DNA from: Eurosta solidaginis
Taxonomy: Eukaryota; Arthropoda; Insecta; Diptera; Tephritidae
DNA: 64,000 nucleotides
NCBI RefSeq assembly: GCF_040869045.1
Contig: NC_090319.1
Coordinates: 63,274,779-63,338,778, forward strand
Reading direction: 5' to 3'
Below, piece after piece: positions 13,913 through 27,232 of this stretch. The notes under the pieces are model-generated. The model did not search any database, was not told where the DNA came from, and saw nothing but the letters and a program-made list of their open reading frames with translations. The position numbers and the translations under genes are program-made. The stretch's first letter is position 1; each line of letters starts with the position of its first letter.

Positions 13913-15688
13913 TTATTTTTAATGAGTAAATACCAAGAAACAATTGGTACACTTAATTAGTTTTATTTGTTTCCAACCTGCTTAGTATGTTCTATTCTCG
14001 ACTACCACAAAACCATAGTTGGAAGTAGTGAACTATTTATCCACAAAATTCAATATCTTTATGCATATTCCAGAAAAATGAAATGAGTTCAGCATTGAAC
14101 AAATATTTTGCTTTACTTTTGTTAAAGAAGTTTCCTAATAATTGTTTGTTTATAAATGAATTCGGAGAGTTTAATTATGTTGTTAATTTTAAACGTGGAG
14201 CTACAACTTTATTTTTAATGAGTAAATACCAAGAAACAATTGGTACACTTAATTAGTTTTATCTGCTTCCAACCTGCTTAGTATGTTCTATTCTCGACTA
14301 CCACAAAACCATAGTTGGAAGTAGTGAACTATTTATCCACAAAATTCAATATCTTTATGCATATTCCAGAAAAATGAAATGAGTTCAGCATTGAACAAAT
14401 ATTTTGCTTTACTTTTGTCAAAGAAGTTTCCTAATAATTGTTTGTTTATAAATGAATTCGGAGAGTTTAATTCTGTTGTTAATTTTAAACGTGGATCTAC
14501 AACTTTATTTTTAATGAGTAAATACCAAGAAACAATTGGTACACTTAATTAGTTTTATCTGTTTCCAACCTGCTTAGGATGTTCTATTCTCTACTACCAC
14601 AAAACCATAGTTGGAAGCAGTGAACTATTTATCCACAAAATTCAATATCTTTATGCATATTCCAGAAAAATGAAATGAGTTCAGCATTGAACAAATATTT
14701 TGCTTTACTTTTGTCAAAGAAGTTTCCTAATAATTGTTTGTTTATAAATGAATTCGGAGAGTTTAATTCTGTTGTTAATTTTAAACGTGGAGCTACAACT
14801 TTATTTTTAATGAGTAAATACCAAGAAACAATTGGTACACTTAATTAGTTTTATCTGTTTCCAACCTGCTTAGGATGTTCTATTCTCTACTACCACAAAA
14901 CCATAGTTGGAAGCAGTGAACTATTTATCCACAAAATTCAATATCTTTATGCATATTCCAGAAAAATGAAATGAGTTCAGCATTGAACAAATATTTTGCT
15001 TTACTTTTGTCAAAGAAGTTTCCTAATAATTGTTTGTTTATAAATGAATTCGGAGAGTTTAATTCTGTTGTTAGTTTTAAACGTGGAGCTACAACTTTAT
15101 TTTTAATGAGTAAATACCAAGAAACAATTGGTACACTTAATTAGTTTTATCTGTTTCCAACCTGCTTAGGATGTTCTATTCTCTACTACCACAAAACCAT
15201 AGTTGGAAGCAGTGAACTATTTATCCACAAAATTCAATATCTTTATGCATATTCCAGAAAAATGAAATGAGTTCAGCATTGAACAAATATTTTGCTTTAC
15301 TTTTGTCAAAGAAGTTTCCTAATAATTGTTTGTTTATAAATGAATTCGGAGAGTTTAATTCTGTTGTTAATTTTAAACGTGGATCTACAACTTTATTTTT
15401 AATGAGTAAATACCAAGAAACAATTGGTACACTTAATTAGTTTTATCTGTTTCCAACCTGCTTAGGATGTTCTATTCTCTACTACCACAAAACCATAGTT
15501 GGAAGCAGTGAACTATTTATCCACAAAATTCAATATCTTTATGCATATTCCAGAAAAATGAAATGAGTTCAGCATTGAACAAATATTTTGCTTTACTTTT
15601 GTCAAAGAAGTTTCCTAATAATTGTTTGTTTATAAATGAATTCGGAGAGTTTAATTCTGTTGTTAATTTTAAACGTGGAGTTACAACT
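13913..15688. repeat. Six-monomer higher-order cassette, copy 1
   Basis: Six successive monomers carry an ordered set of marks. They are: GTTAAAG with TTATGTTG; CTGCTTCC ending GGATCT; A2 ending GGAGCT; A2 ending GGAGCT; A2 ending GGATCT; and A2 ending GGAGTT. The same order starts again at 16577, 25161 and 27233. This copy has a private TTAGTTTT change near 15072. The order of linked variants is too specific to arise independently, so the cassettes are copies of one another. Confidence 0.85.
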
Positions 15689-16576
15689 TTATTTTTAATG
15701 AGTAAATACCAAGAAACAATTGGTACACTTAATTAGTTTTATCTGTTTCCAACCTGCTTAGGATGTTCTATTCTCGACTACCACAAAACCATAGTTGGAA
15801 GTAGTGAACTATTTATCCACAAAATTCAATATCTTTATGCATATTCCAGAAAAATGAAATGAGTTCAGCATTGAACAAATATTTTGCTTTACTTTTGTCA
15901 AAGAAGTTTCCTAATAATTGTTTGTTTATAAATGAATTCGGAGAGTTTAATTCTGTTGTTAATTTTAAACGTGGAGCTACAACTTTATTTTTAATGAGTA
16001 AATACCAAGAAACAATTGGTACACTTAATTAGTTTTATCTGTTTCCAACCTGCTTAGGATGTTCTATTCTCGACTACCACAAAACCATAGTTGGAAGTAG
16101 TGAACTATTTATCCACAAAATTCAATATCTTTATGCATATTCCAGAAAAATGAAATGAGTTCAGCATTGAACAAATATTTTGCTTTACTTTTGTCAAAGA
16201 AGTTTCCTAATAATTGTTTGTTTATAAATGAATTCGGAGAGTTTAATTCTGTTGTTAGTTTTAAACGTGGAGCTACAACTTTATTTTTAATGAGTAAATA
16301 CCAAGAAACAATTGGTACACTTAATTAGTTTTATCTGTTTCCAACCTGCTTAGGATGTTCTATTCTCGACTACCACAAAACCATAGTTGGAAGTAGTGAA
16401 CTATTTATCCACAAAATTCAATATCTTTATGCATATTCCAGAAAAATGAAATGAGTTCAGCATTGAACAAATATTTTGCTTTACTTTTGTCAAAGAAGTT
16501 TCCTAATAATTGTTTGTTTATAAATGAATTCGGAGAGTTTAATTCTGTTGTTAATTTTAAACGTGGAGCTACAACT

Positions 16577-18352
16577 TTATTTTTAATGAGTAAATACCAA
16601 GAAACAATTGGTACACTTAATTAGTTTTATCTGTTTCCAACCTGCTTAGTATGTTCTATTCTCGACTACCACAAAACCATAGTTGGAAGTAGTGAACTAT
16701 TTATCCACAAAATTCAATATCTTTATGCATATTCCAGAAAAATGAAATGAGTTCAGCATTGAACAAATATTTTGCTTTACTTTTGTTAAAGAAGTTTCCT
16801 AATAATTGTTTGTTTATAAATGAATTCGGAGAGTTTAATTATGTTGTTAATTTTAAACGTGGAGCTACAACTTTATTTTTAATGAGTAAATACCAAGAAA
16901 CAATTGGTACACTTAATTAGTTTTATCTGCTTCCAACCTGCTTAGTATGTTCTATTCTCGACTACCACAAAACCATAGTTGGAAGTAGTGAACTATTTAT
17001 CCACAAAATTCAATATCTTTATGCATATTCCAGAAAAATGAAATGAGTTCAGCATTGAACAAATATTTTGCTTTACTTTTGTCAAAGAAGTTTCCTAATA
17101 ATTGTTTGTTTATAAATGAATTCGGAGAGTTTAATTCTGTTGTTAATTTTAAACGTGGATCTACAACTTTATTTTTAATGAGTAAATACCAAGAAACAAT
17201 TGGTACACTTAATTAGTTTTATCTGTTTCCAACCTGCTTAGGATGTTCTATTCTCTACTACCACAAAACCATAGTTGGAAGCAGTGAACTATTTATCCAC
17301 AAAATTCAATATCTTTATGCATATTCCAGAAAAATGAAATGAGTTCAGCATTGAACAAATATTTTGCTTTACTTTTGTCAAAGAAGTTTCCTAATAATTG
17401 TTTGTTTATAAATGAATTCGGAGAGTTTAATTCTGTTGTTAATTTTAAACGTGGAGCTACAACTTTATTTTTAATGAGTAAATACCAAGAAACAATTGGT
17501 ACACTTAATTAGTTTTATCTGTTTCCAACCTGCTTAGGATGTTCTATTCTCTACTACCACAAAACCATAGTTGGAAGCAGTGAACTATTTATCCACAAAA
17601 TTCAATATCTTTATGCATATTCCAGAAAAATGAAATGAGTTCAGCATTGAACAAATATTTTGCTTTACTTTTGTCAAAGAAGTTTCCTAATAATTGTTTG
17701 TTTATAAATGAATTCGGAGAGTTTAATTCTGTTGTTAATTTTAAACGTGGAGCTACAACTTTATTTTTAATGAGTAAATACCAAGAAACAATTGGTACAC
17801 TTAATTAGTTTTATCTGTTTCCAACCTGCTTAGGATGTTCTATTCTCTACTACCACAAAACCATAGTTGGAAGCAGTGAACTATTTATCCACAAAATTCA
17901 ATATCTTTATGCATATTCCAGAAAAATGAAATGAGTTCAGCATTGAACAAATATTTTGCTTTACTTTTGTCAAAGAAGTTTCCTAATAATTGTTTGTTTA
18001 TAAATGAATTCGGAGAGTTTAATTCTGTTGTTAATTTTAAACGTGGATCTACAACTTTATTTTTAATGAGTAAATACCAAGAAACAATTGGTACACTTAA
18101 TTAGTTTTATCTGTTTCCAACCTGCTTAGGATGTTCTATTCTCTACTACCACAAAACCATAGTTGGAAGCAGTGAACTATTTATCCACAAAATTCAATAT
18201 CTTTATGCATATTCCAGAAAAATGAAATGAGTTCAGCATTGAACAAATATTTTGCTTTACTTTTGTCAAAGAAGTTTCCTAATAATTGTTTGTTTATAAA
18301 TGAATTCGGAGAGTTTAATTCTGTTGTTAATTTTAAACGTGGAGTTACAACT
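16577..18352. repeat. Six-monomer higher-order cassette, copy 2
   Basis: The order of monomer variants is the same as in the cassette at 13913, exactly nine monomers (2664 bp) downstream. The three monomers just before it, starting near 15689, are hybrids that carry GGATG of A2 with CTCGAC and AAGTAG of A1, as expected from exchange within a monomer. Confidence 0.85.
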
Positions 18353-18944
18353 TTATTTTTAATGAGTAAATACCAAGAAACAATTGGTACACTTAATTAG
18401 TTTTATCTGTTTCCAACCTGCTTAGTATGTTCTATTCTCGACTACCACAAAACCATAGTTGGAAGTAGTGAACTATTTATCCACAAAATTCAATATCTTT
18501 ATGCATATTCCAGAAAAATGAAATGAGTTCAGCATTGAACAAATATTTTGCTTTACTTTTGTCAAAGAAGTTTCCTAATAATTGTTTGTTTATAAATGAA
18601 TTCGGAGAGTTTAATTCTGTTGTTAATTTTAAACGTGGAGTTACAACTTTATTTTTAATGAGTAAATACCAAGAAACAATTGGTACACTTAATTAGTTTT
18701 ATCTGTTTCCAACCTGCTTAGGATGTTCTATTCTCTACTACCACAAAACCATAGTTGGAAGCAGTGAACTATTTATCCACAAAATTCAATATCTTTATGC
18801 ATATTCCAGAAAAATGAAATGAGTTCAGCATTGAACAAATATTTTGCTTTACTTTTGTCAAAGAAGTTTCCTAATAATTGTTTGTTTATAAATGAATTCG
18901 GAGAGTTTAATTCTGTTGTTAATTTTAAACGTGGAGTTACAACT

Positions 18945-20720
18945 TTATTTTTAATGAGTAAATACCAAGAAACAATTGGTACACTTAATTAGTTTTATCT
19001 GTTTCCAACCTGCTTAGTATGTTCTATTCTCGACTACCACAAAACCATAGTTGGAAGTAGTGAACTATTTATCCACAAAATTCAATATCTTTATGCATAT
19101 TCCAGAAAAATGAAATGAGTTCAGCATTGAACAAATATTTTGCTTTACTTTTGTCAAAGAAGTTTCCTAATAATTGTTTGTTTATAAATGAATTCGGAGA
19201 GTTTAATTCTGTTGTTAATTTTAAACGTGGATCTACAACTTTATTTTTAATGAGTAAATACCAAGAAACAATTGGTACACTTAATTAGTTTTATCTGTTT
19301 CCAACCTGCTTAGTATGTTCTATTCTCGACTACCACAAAACCATAGTTGGAAGCAGTGAACTATTTATCCACAAAATTCAATATCTTTATGCATATTCCA
19401 GAAAAATGAAATGAGTTCAGCATTGAACAAATATTTTGCTTTACTTTTGTCAAAGAAGTTTCCTAATAATTGTTTGTTTATAAATGAATTCGGAGAGTTT
19501 AATTCTGTTGTTAATTTTAAACGTGGAGTTACAACTTTATTTTTAATGAGTAAATACCAAGAAACAATTGGTACACTTAATTAGTTTTATCTGTTTCCAA
19601 CCTGCTTAGTATGTTCTATTCTCGACTACCACAAAACCATAGTTGGAAGTAGTGAACTATTTATCCACAAAATTCAATATCTTTATGCATATTCCAGAAA
19701 AATGAAATGAGTTCAGCATTGAACAAATATTTTGCTTTACTTTTGTCAAAGAAGTTTCCTAATAATTGTTTGTTTATAAATGAATTCGGAGAGTTTAATT
19801 CTGTTGTTAATTTTAAACGTGGATCTACAACTTTATTTTTAATGAGTAAATACCAAGAAACAATTGGTACACTTAATTAGTTTTATCTGTTTCCAACCTG
19901 CTTAGTATGTTCTATTCTCGACTACCACAAAACCATAGTTGGAAGCAGTGAACTATTTATCCACAAAATTCAATATCTTTATGCATATTCCAGAAAAATG
20001 AAATGAGTTCAGCATTGAACAAATATTTTGCTTTACTTTTGTCAAAGAAGTTTCCTAATAATTGTTTGTTTATAAATGAATTCGGAGAGTTTAATTCTGT
20101 TGTTAATTTTAAACGTGGAGTTACAACTTTATTTTTAATGAGTAAATACCAAGAAACAATTGGTACACTTAATTAGTTTTATCTGTTTCCAACCTGCTTA
20201 GTATGTTCTATTCTCGACTACCACAAAACCATAGTTGGAAGTAGTGAACTATTTATCCACAAAATTCAATATCTTTATGCATATTCCAGAAAAATGAAAT
20301 GAGTTCAGCATTGAACAAATATTTTGCTTTACTTTTGTCAAAGAAGTTTCCTAATAATTGTTTGTTTATAAATGAATTCGGAGAGTTTAATTCTGTTGTT
20401 AATTTTAAACGTGGATCTACAACTTTATTTTTAATGAGTAAATACCAAGAAACAATTGGTACACTTAATTAGTTTTATCTGTTTCCAACCTGCTTAGTAT
20501 GTTCTATTCTCGACTACCACAAAACCATAGTTGGAAGCAGTGAACTATTTATCCACAAAATTCAATATCTTTATGCATATTCCAGAAAAATGAAATGAGT
20601 TCAGCATTGAACAAATATTTTGCTTTACTTTTGTCAAAGAAGTTTCCTAATAATTGTTTGTTTATAAATGAATTCGGAGAGTTTAATTCTGTTGTTAATT
20701 TTAAACGTGGAGTTACAACT
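18945..20720. repeat. Dimeric higher-order repeat, three copies of 592 bp
   Basis: Two monomer types alternate. The first has AAGTAG and ends GGATCT; the second has AAGCAG and ends GGAGTT. The GGATCT marks at about 19229, 19821 and 20413 are spaced by exactly 592 bp. The second type combines GTATG and CTCGAC of A1 with GCAG of A2, so it is a hybrid. Three dimers are present, flanked by single GGAGTT monomers. Confidence 0.85.
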
Positions 20721-21608
20721 TTATTTTTAATGAGTAAATACCAAGAAACAATTGGTACACTTAATTAGTTTTATCTGTTTCCAACCTGCTTAGTATGTTC
20801 TATTCTCGACTACCACAAAACCATAGTTGGAAGTAGTGAACTATTTATCCACAAAATTCAATATCTTTATGCATATTCCAGAAAAATGAAATGAGTTCAG
20901 CATTGAACAAATATTTTGCTTTACTTTTGTCAAAGAAGTTTCCTAATAATTGTTTGTTTATAAATGAATTCGGAGAGTTTAATTCTGTTGTTAATTTTAA
21001 ACGTGGAGTTACAACTTTATTTTTAATGAGTAAATACCAAGAAACAATTGGTACACTTAATTAGTTTTATCTGTTTCCAACCTGCTTAGTATGTTCTATT
21101 CTCGACTACCACAAAACCATAGTTGGAAGTAGTGAACTATTTATCCACAAAATTCAATATCTTTATGCATATTCCAGAAAAATGAAATGAGTTCAGCATT
21201 GAACAAATATTTTGCTTTACTTTTGTCAAAGAAGTTTCCTAATAATTGTTTGTTTATAAATGAATTCGGAGAGTTTAATTCTGTTGTTAATTTTAAACGT
21301 GGAGTTACAACTTTATTTTTAATGAGTAAATACCAAGAAACAATTGGTACACTTAATTAGTTTTATCTGTTTCCAACCTGCTTAGTATGTTCTATTCTCG
21401 ACTACCACAAAACCATAGTTGGAAGTAGTGAACTATTTATCCACAAAATTCAATATCTTTATGCATATTCCAGAAAAATGAAATGAGTTCAGCATTGAAC
21501 AAATATTTTGCTTTACTTTTGTCAAAGAAGTTTCCTAATAATTGTTTGTTTATAAATGAATTCGGAGAGTTTAATTCTGTTGTTAATTTTAAACGTGGAG
21601 CTACAACT

Positions 21609-24600
21609 TTATTTTTAATGAGTAAATTCCAAGAAACAATTGGTACACTTAATTAGTTTTATCTGTTTCCAACCTGCTTAGTATGTTCTATTCTCGACTA
21701 CCACAAAACCATAGTTGGAAGTAGTGAACTATTTATCCACAAAATTCAATATCTTTATGCATATTCCAGAAAAATGAAATGAGTTCAGCATTGAACAAAT
21801 ATTTTGCTTTACTTTTGTCAAAGAAGTTTCCTAATAATTGTTTGTTTATAAATGAATTCGGAGAGTTTAATTCTGTTGTTAATTTTAAACGTGGATCTAC
21901 AACTTTATTTTTAATGAGTAAATACCAAGAAACAATTGGTACACTTAATTAGTTTTATCTGTTTCCAACCTGCTTAGTATGTTCTATTCTCGACTACCAC
22001 AAAACCATAGTTGGAAGTAGTGAACTATTTATCCACAAAATTCAATATCTTTATGCATATTCCAGAAAAATGAAATGAGTTCAGCATTGAACAAATATTT
22101 TGCTTTACTTTTGTCAAAGAAGTTTCCTAATAATTGTTTGTTTATAAATGAATTCGGAGAGTTTAATTCTGTTGTTAATTTTAAACGTGGATCTACAACT
22201 TTATTTTTAATGAGTAAATACCAAGAAACAATTGGTACACTTAATTAGTTTTATCTGTTTCCAACCTGCTTAGTATGTTCTATTCTCGACTACCACAAAA
22301 CCATAGTTGGAAGTAGTGAACTATTTATCCACAAAATTCAATATCTTTATGCATATTCCAGAAAAATGAAATGAGTTCAGCATTGAACAAATATTTTGCT
22401 TTACTTTTGTCAAAGAAGTTTCCTAATAATTGTTTGTTTATAAATGAATTCGGAGAGTTTAATTCTGTTGTTAATTTTAAACGTGGATCTACAACTTTAT
22501 TTTTAATGAGTAAATACCAAGAAACAATTGGTACACTTAATTAGTTTTATCTGTTTCCAACCTGCTTAGTATGTTCTATTCTCGACTACCACAAAACCAT
22601 AGTTGGAAGTAGTGAACTATTTATCCACAAAATTCAATATCTTTATGCATATTCCAGAAAAATGAAATGAGTTCAGCATTGAACAAATATTTTGCTTTAC
22701 TTTTGTCAAAGAAGTTTCCTAATAATTCTTTGTTTATAAATGAATTCGGAGAGTTTAATTCTGTTGTTAATTTTAAACGTGGATCTACAACTTTATTTTT
22801 AATGAGTAAATACCAAGAAACAATTGGTACACTTAATTAGTTTTATCTGTTTCCAACCTGCTTAGTATGTTCTATTCTCGACTACCACAAAACCATAGTT
22901 GGAAGTAGTGAACTATTTATCCACAAAATTCAATATCTTTATGCATATTCCAGAAAAATGAAATGAGTTCAGCATTGAACAAATATTTTGCTTTACTTTT
23001 GTCAAAGAAGTTTCCTAATAATTGTTTGTTTATAAATGAATTCGGAGAGTTTAATTCTGTTGTTAATTTTAAACGTGGATCTACAACTTTATTTTTAATG
23101 AGTAAATACCAAGAAACAATTGGTACACTTAATTAGTTTTATCTGTTTCCAACCTGCTTAGTATGTTCTATTCTCGACTACCACAAAACCATAGTTGGAA
23201 GTAGTGAACTATTTATCCACAAAATTCAATATCTTTATGCATATTCCAGAAAAATGAAATGAGTTCAGCATTGAACAAATATTTTGCTTTACTTTTGTCA
23301 AAGAAGTTTCCTAATAATTCTTTGTTTATAAATGAATTCGGAGAGTTTAATTCTGTTGTTAATTTTAAACGTGGATCTACAACTTTATTTTTAATGAGTA
23401 AATACCAAGAAACAATTGGTACACTTAATTAGTTTTATCTGTTTCCAACCTGCTTAGTATGTTCTATTCTCGACTACCACAAAACCATAGTTGGAAGTAG
23501 TGAACTATTTATCCACAAAATTCAATATCTTTATGCATATTCCAGAAAAATGAAATGAGTTCAGCATTGAACAAATATTTTGCTTTACTTTTGTCAAAGA
23601 AGTTTCCTAATAATTGTTTGTTTATAAATGAATTCGGAGAGTTTAATTCTGTTGTTAATTTTAAACGTGGAGCTACAACTTTATTTTTAATGAGTAAATT
23701 CCAAGAAACAATTGGTACACTTAATTAGTTTTATCTGTTTCCAACCTGCTTAGTATGTTCTATTCTCGACTACCACAAAACCATAGTTGGAAGTAGTGAA
23801 CTATTTATCCACAAAATTCAATATCTTTATGCATATTCCAGAAAAATGAAATGAGTTCAGCATTGAACAAATATTTTGCTTTACTTTTGTCAAAGAAGTT
23901 TCCTAATAATTGTTTGTTTATAAATGAATTCGGAGAGTTTAATTCTGTTGTTAATTTTAAACGTGGATCTACAACTTTATTTTTAATGAGTAAATACCAA
24001 GAAACAATTGGTACACTTAATTAGTTTTATCTGTTTCCAACCTGCTTAGTATGTTCTATTCTCGACTACCACAAAACCATAGTTGGAAGTAGTGAACTAT
24101 TTATCCACAAAATTCAATATCTTTATGCATATTCCAGAAAAATGAAATGAGTTCAGCATTGAACAAATATTTTGCTTTACTTTTGTCAAAGAAGTTTCCT
24201 AATAATTGTTTGTTTATAAATGAATTCGGAGAGTTTAATTCTGTTGTTAATTTTAAACGTGGATCTACAACTTTATTTTTAATGAGTAAATACCAAGAAA
24301 CAATTGGTACACTTAATTAGTTTTATCTGTTTCCAACCTGCTTAGTATGTTCTATTCTCGACTACCACAAAACCATAGTTGGAAGTAGTGAACTATTTAT
24401 CCACAAAATTCAATATCTTTATGCATATTCCAGAAAAATGAAATGAGTTCAGCATTGAACAAATATTTTGCTTTACTTTTGTCAAAGAAGTTTCCTAATA
24501 ATTGTTTGTTTATAAATGAATTCGGAGAGTTTAATTCTGTTGTTAATTTTAAACGTGGATCTACAACTTTATTTTTAATGAGTAAATACCAAGAAACAAT

Positions 24601-25160
24601 TGGTACACTTAATTAGTTTTATCTGTTTCCAACCTGCTTAGTATGTTCTATTCTCGACTACCACAAAACCATAGTTGGAAGTAGTGAACTATTTATCCAC
24701 AAAATTCAATATCTTTATGCATATTCCAGAAAAATGAAATGAGTTCAGCATTGAACAAATATTTTGCTTTACTTTTGTCAAAGAAGTTTCCTAATAATTC
24801 TTTGTTTATAAATGAATTCGGAGAGTTTAATTCTGTTGTTAATTTTAAACGTGGATCTACAACTTTATTTTTAATGAGTAAATACCAAGAAACAATTGGT
24901 ACACTTAATTAGTTTTATCTGTTTCCAACCTGCTTAGTATGTTCTATTCTCGACTACCACAAAACCATAGTTGGAAGTAGTGAACTATTTATCCACAAAA
25001 TTCAATATCTTTATGCATATTCCAGAAAAATGAAATGAGTTCAGCATTGAACAAATATTTTGCTTTACTTTTGTCAAAGAAGTTTCCTAATAATTGTTTG
25101 TTTATAAATGAATTCGGAGAGTTTAATTCTGTTGTTAATTTTAAACGTGGATCTACAACT
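21609..25160. repeat. Seven-monomer higher-order repeat (7 + 5 monomers), GGATCT-rich
   Basis: Nearly all monomers here end GGATCT while otherwise being A1. A TAAATTCC mark opens the segment at 21609 and recurs in the monomer at 23681, which is seven monomers (2072 bp) later. An ATTCTTTG mark sits in monomers 4 and 6 of the first unit and in monomer 4 of the second. The second unit stops after five monomers, where the cassette at 25161 begins. Confidence 0.8.
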
Positions 25161-26936
25161 TTATTTTTAATGAGTAAATACCAAGAAACAATTGGTACAC
25201 TTAATTAGTTTTATCTGTTTCCAACCTGCTTAGTATGTTCTATTCTCGACTACCACAAAACCATAGTTGGAAGTAGTGAACTATTTATCCACAAAATTCA
25301 ATATCTTTATGCATATTCCAGAAAAATGAAATGAGTTCAGCATTGAACAAATATTTTGCTTTACTTTTGTTAAAGAAGTTTCCTAATAATTGTTTGTTTA
25401 TAAATGAATTCGGAGAGTTTAATTATGTTGTTAATTTTAAACGTGGAGCTACAACTTTATTTTTAATGAGTAAATACCAAGAAACAATTGGTACACTTAA
25501 TTAGTTTTATCTGCTTCCAACCTGCTTAGTATGTTCTATTCTCGACTACCACAAAACCATAGTTGGAAGTAGTGAACTATTTATCCACAAAATTCAATAT
25601 CTTTATGCATATTCCAGAAAAATGAAATGAGTTCAGCATTGAACAAATATTTTGCTTTACTTTTGTCAAAGAAGTTTCCTAATAATTGTTTGTTTATAAA
25701 TGAATTCGGAGAGTTTAATTCTGTTGTTAATTTTAAACGTGGATCTACAACTTTATTTTTAATGAGTAAATACCAAGAAACAATTGGTACACTTAATTAG
25801 TTTTATCTGTTTCCAACCTGCTTAGGATGTTCTATTCTCTACTACCACAAAACCATAGTTGGAAGCAGTGAACTATTTATCCACAAAATTCAATATCTTT
25901 ATGCATATTCCAGAAAAATGAAATGAGTTCAGCATTGAACAAATATTTTGCTTTACTTTTGTCAAAGAAGTTTCCTAATAATTGTTTGTTTATAAATGAA
26001 TTCGGAGAGTTTAATTCTGTTGTTAATTTTAAACGTGGAGCTACAACTTTATTTTTAATGAGTAAATACCAAGAAACAATTGGTACACTTAATTAGTTTT
26101 ATCTGTTTCCAACCTGCTTAGGATGTTCTATTCTCTACTACCACAAAACCATAGTTGGAAGCAGTGAACTATTTATCCACAAAATTCAATATCTTTATGC
26201 ATATTCCAGAAAAATGAAATGAGTTCAGCATTGAACAAATATTTTGCTTTACTTTTGTCAAAGAAGTTTCCTAATAATTGTTTGTTTATAAATGAATTCG
26301 GAGAGTTTAATTCTGTTGTTAATTTTAAACGTGGAGCTACAACTTTATTTTTAATGAGTAAATACCAAGAAACAATTGGTACACTTAATTAGTTTTATCT
26401 GTTTCCAACCTGCTTAGGATGTTCTATTCTCTACTACCACAAAACCATAGTTGGAAGCAGTGAACTATTTATCCACAAAATTCAATATCTTTATGCATAT
26501 TCCAGAAAAATGAAATGAGTTCAGCATTGAACAAATATTTTGCTTTACTTTTGTCAAAGAAGTTTCCTAATAATTGTTTGTTTATAAATGAATTCGGAGA
26601 GTTTAATTCTGTTGTTAATTTTAAACGTGGATCTACAACTTTATTTTTAATGAGTAAATACCAAGAAACAATTGGTACACTTAATTAGTTTTATCTGTTT
26701 CCAACCTGCTTAGGATGTTCTATTCTCTACTACCACAAAACCATAGTTGGAAGCAGTGAACTATTTATCCACAAAATTCAATATCTTTATGCATATTCCA
26801 GAAAAATGAAATGAGTTCAGCATTGAACAAATATTTTGCTTTACTTTTGTCAAAGAAGTTTCCTAATAATTGTTTGTTTATAAATGAATTCGGAGAGTTT
26901 AATTCTGTTGTTAATTTTAAACGTGGAGTTACAACT
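25161..26936. repeat. Six-monomer higher-order cassette, copy 3
   Basis: This copy has the same ordered variants as at 13913 and 16577, 29 monomers after copy 2. It abuts the GGATCT-rich segment on its left without a break in register. The monomer after it is A1 ending GGAGCT, unlike copy 2, which is followed by A1 ending GGAGTT. Confidence 0.85.
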
Positions 26937-27232
26937 TTATTTTTAATGAGTAAATACCAAGAAACAATTGGTACACTTAATTAGTTTTATCTGTTTCCAA
27001 CCTGCTTAGTATGTTCTATTCTCGACTACCACAAAACCATAGTTGGAAGTAGTGAACTATTTATCCACAAAATTCAATATCTTTATGCATATTCCAGAAA
27101 AATGAAATGAGTTCAGCATTGAACAAATATTTTGCTTTACTTTTGTCAAAGAAGTTTCCTAATAATTGTTTGTTTATAAATGAATTCGGAGAGTTTAATT
27201 CTGTTGTTAATTTTAAACGTGGAGCTACAACT

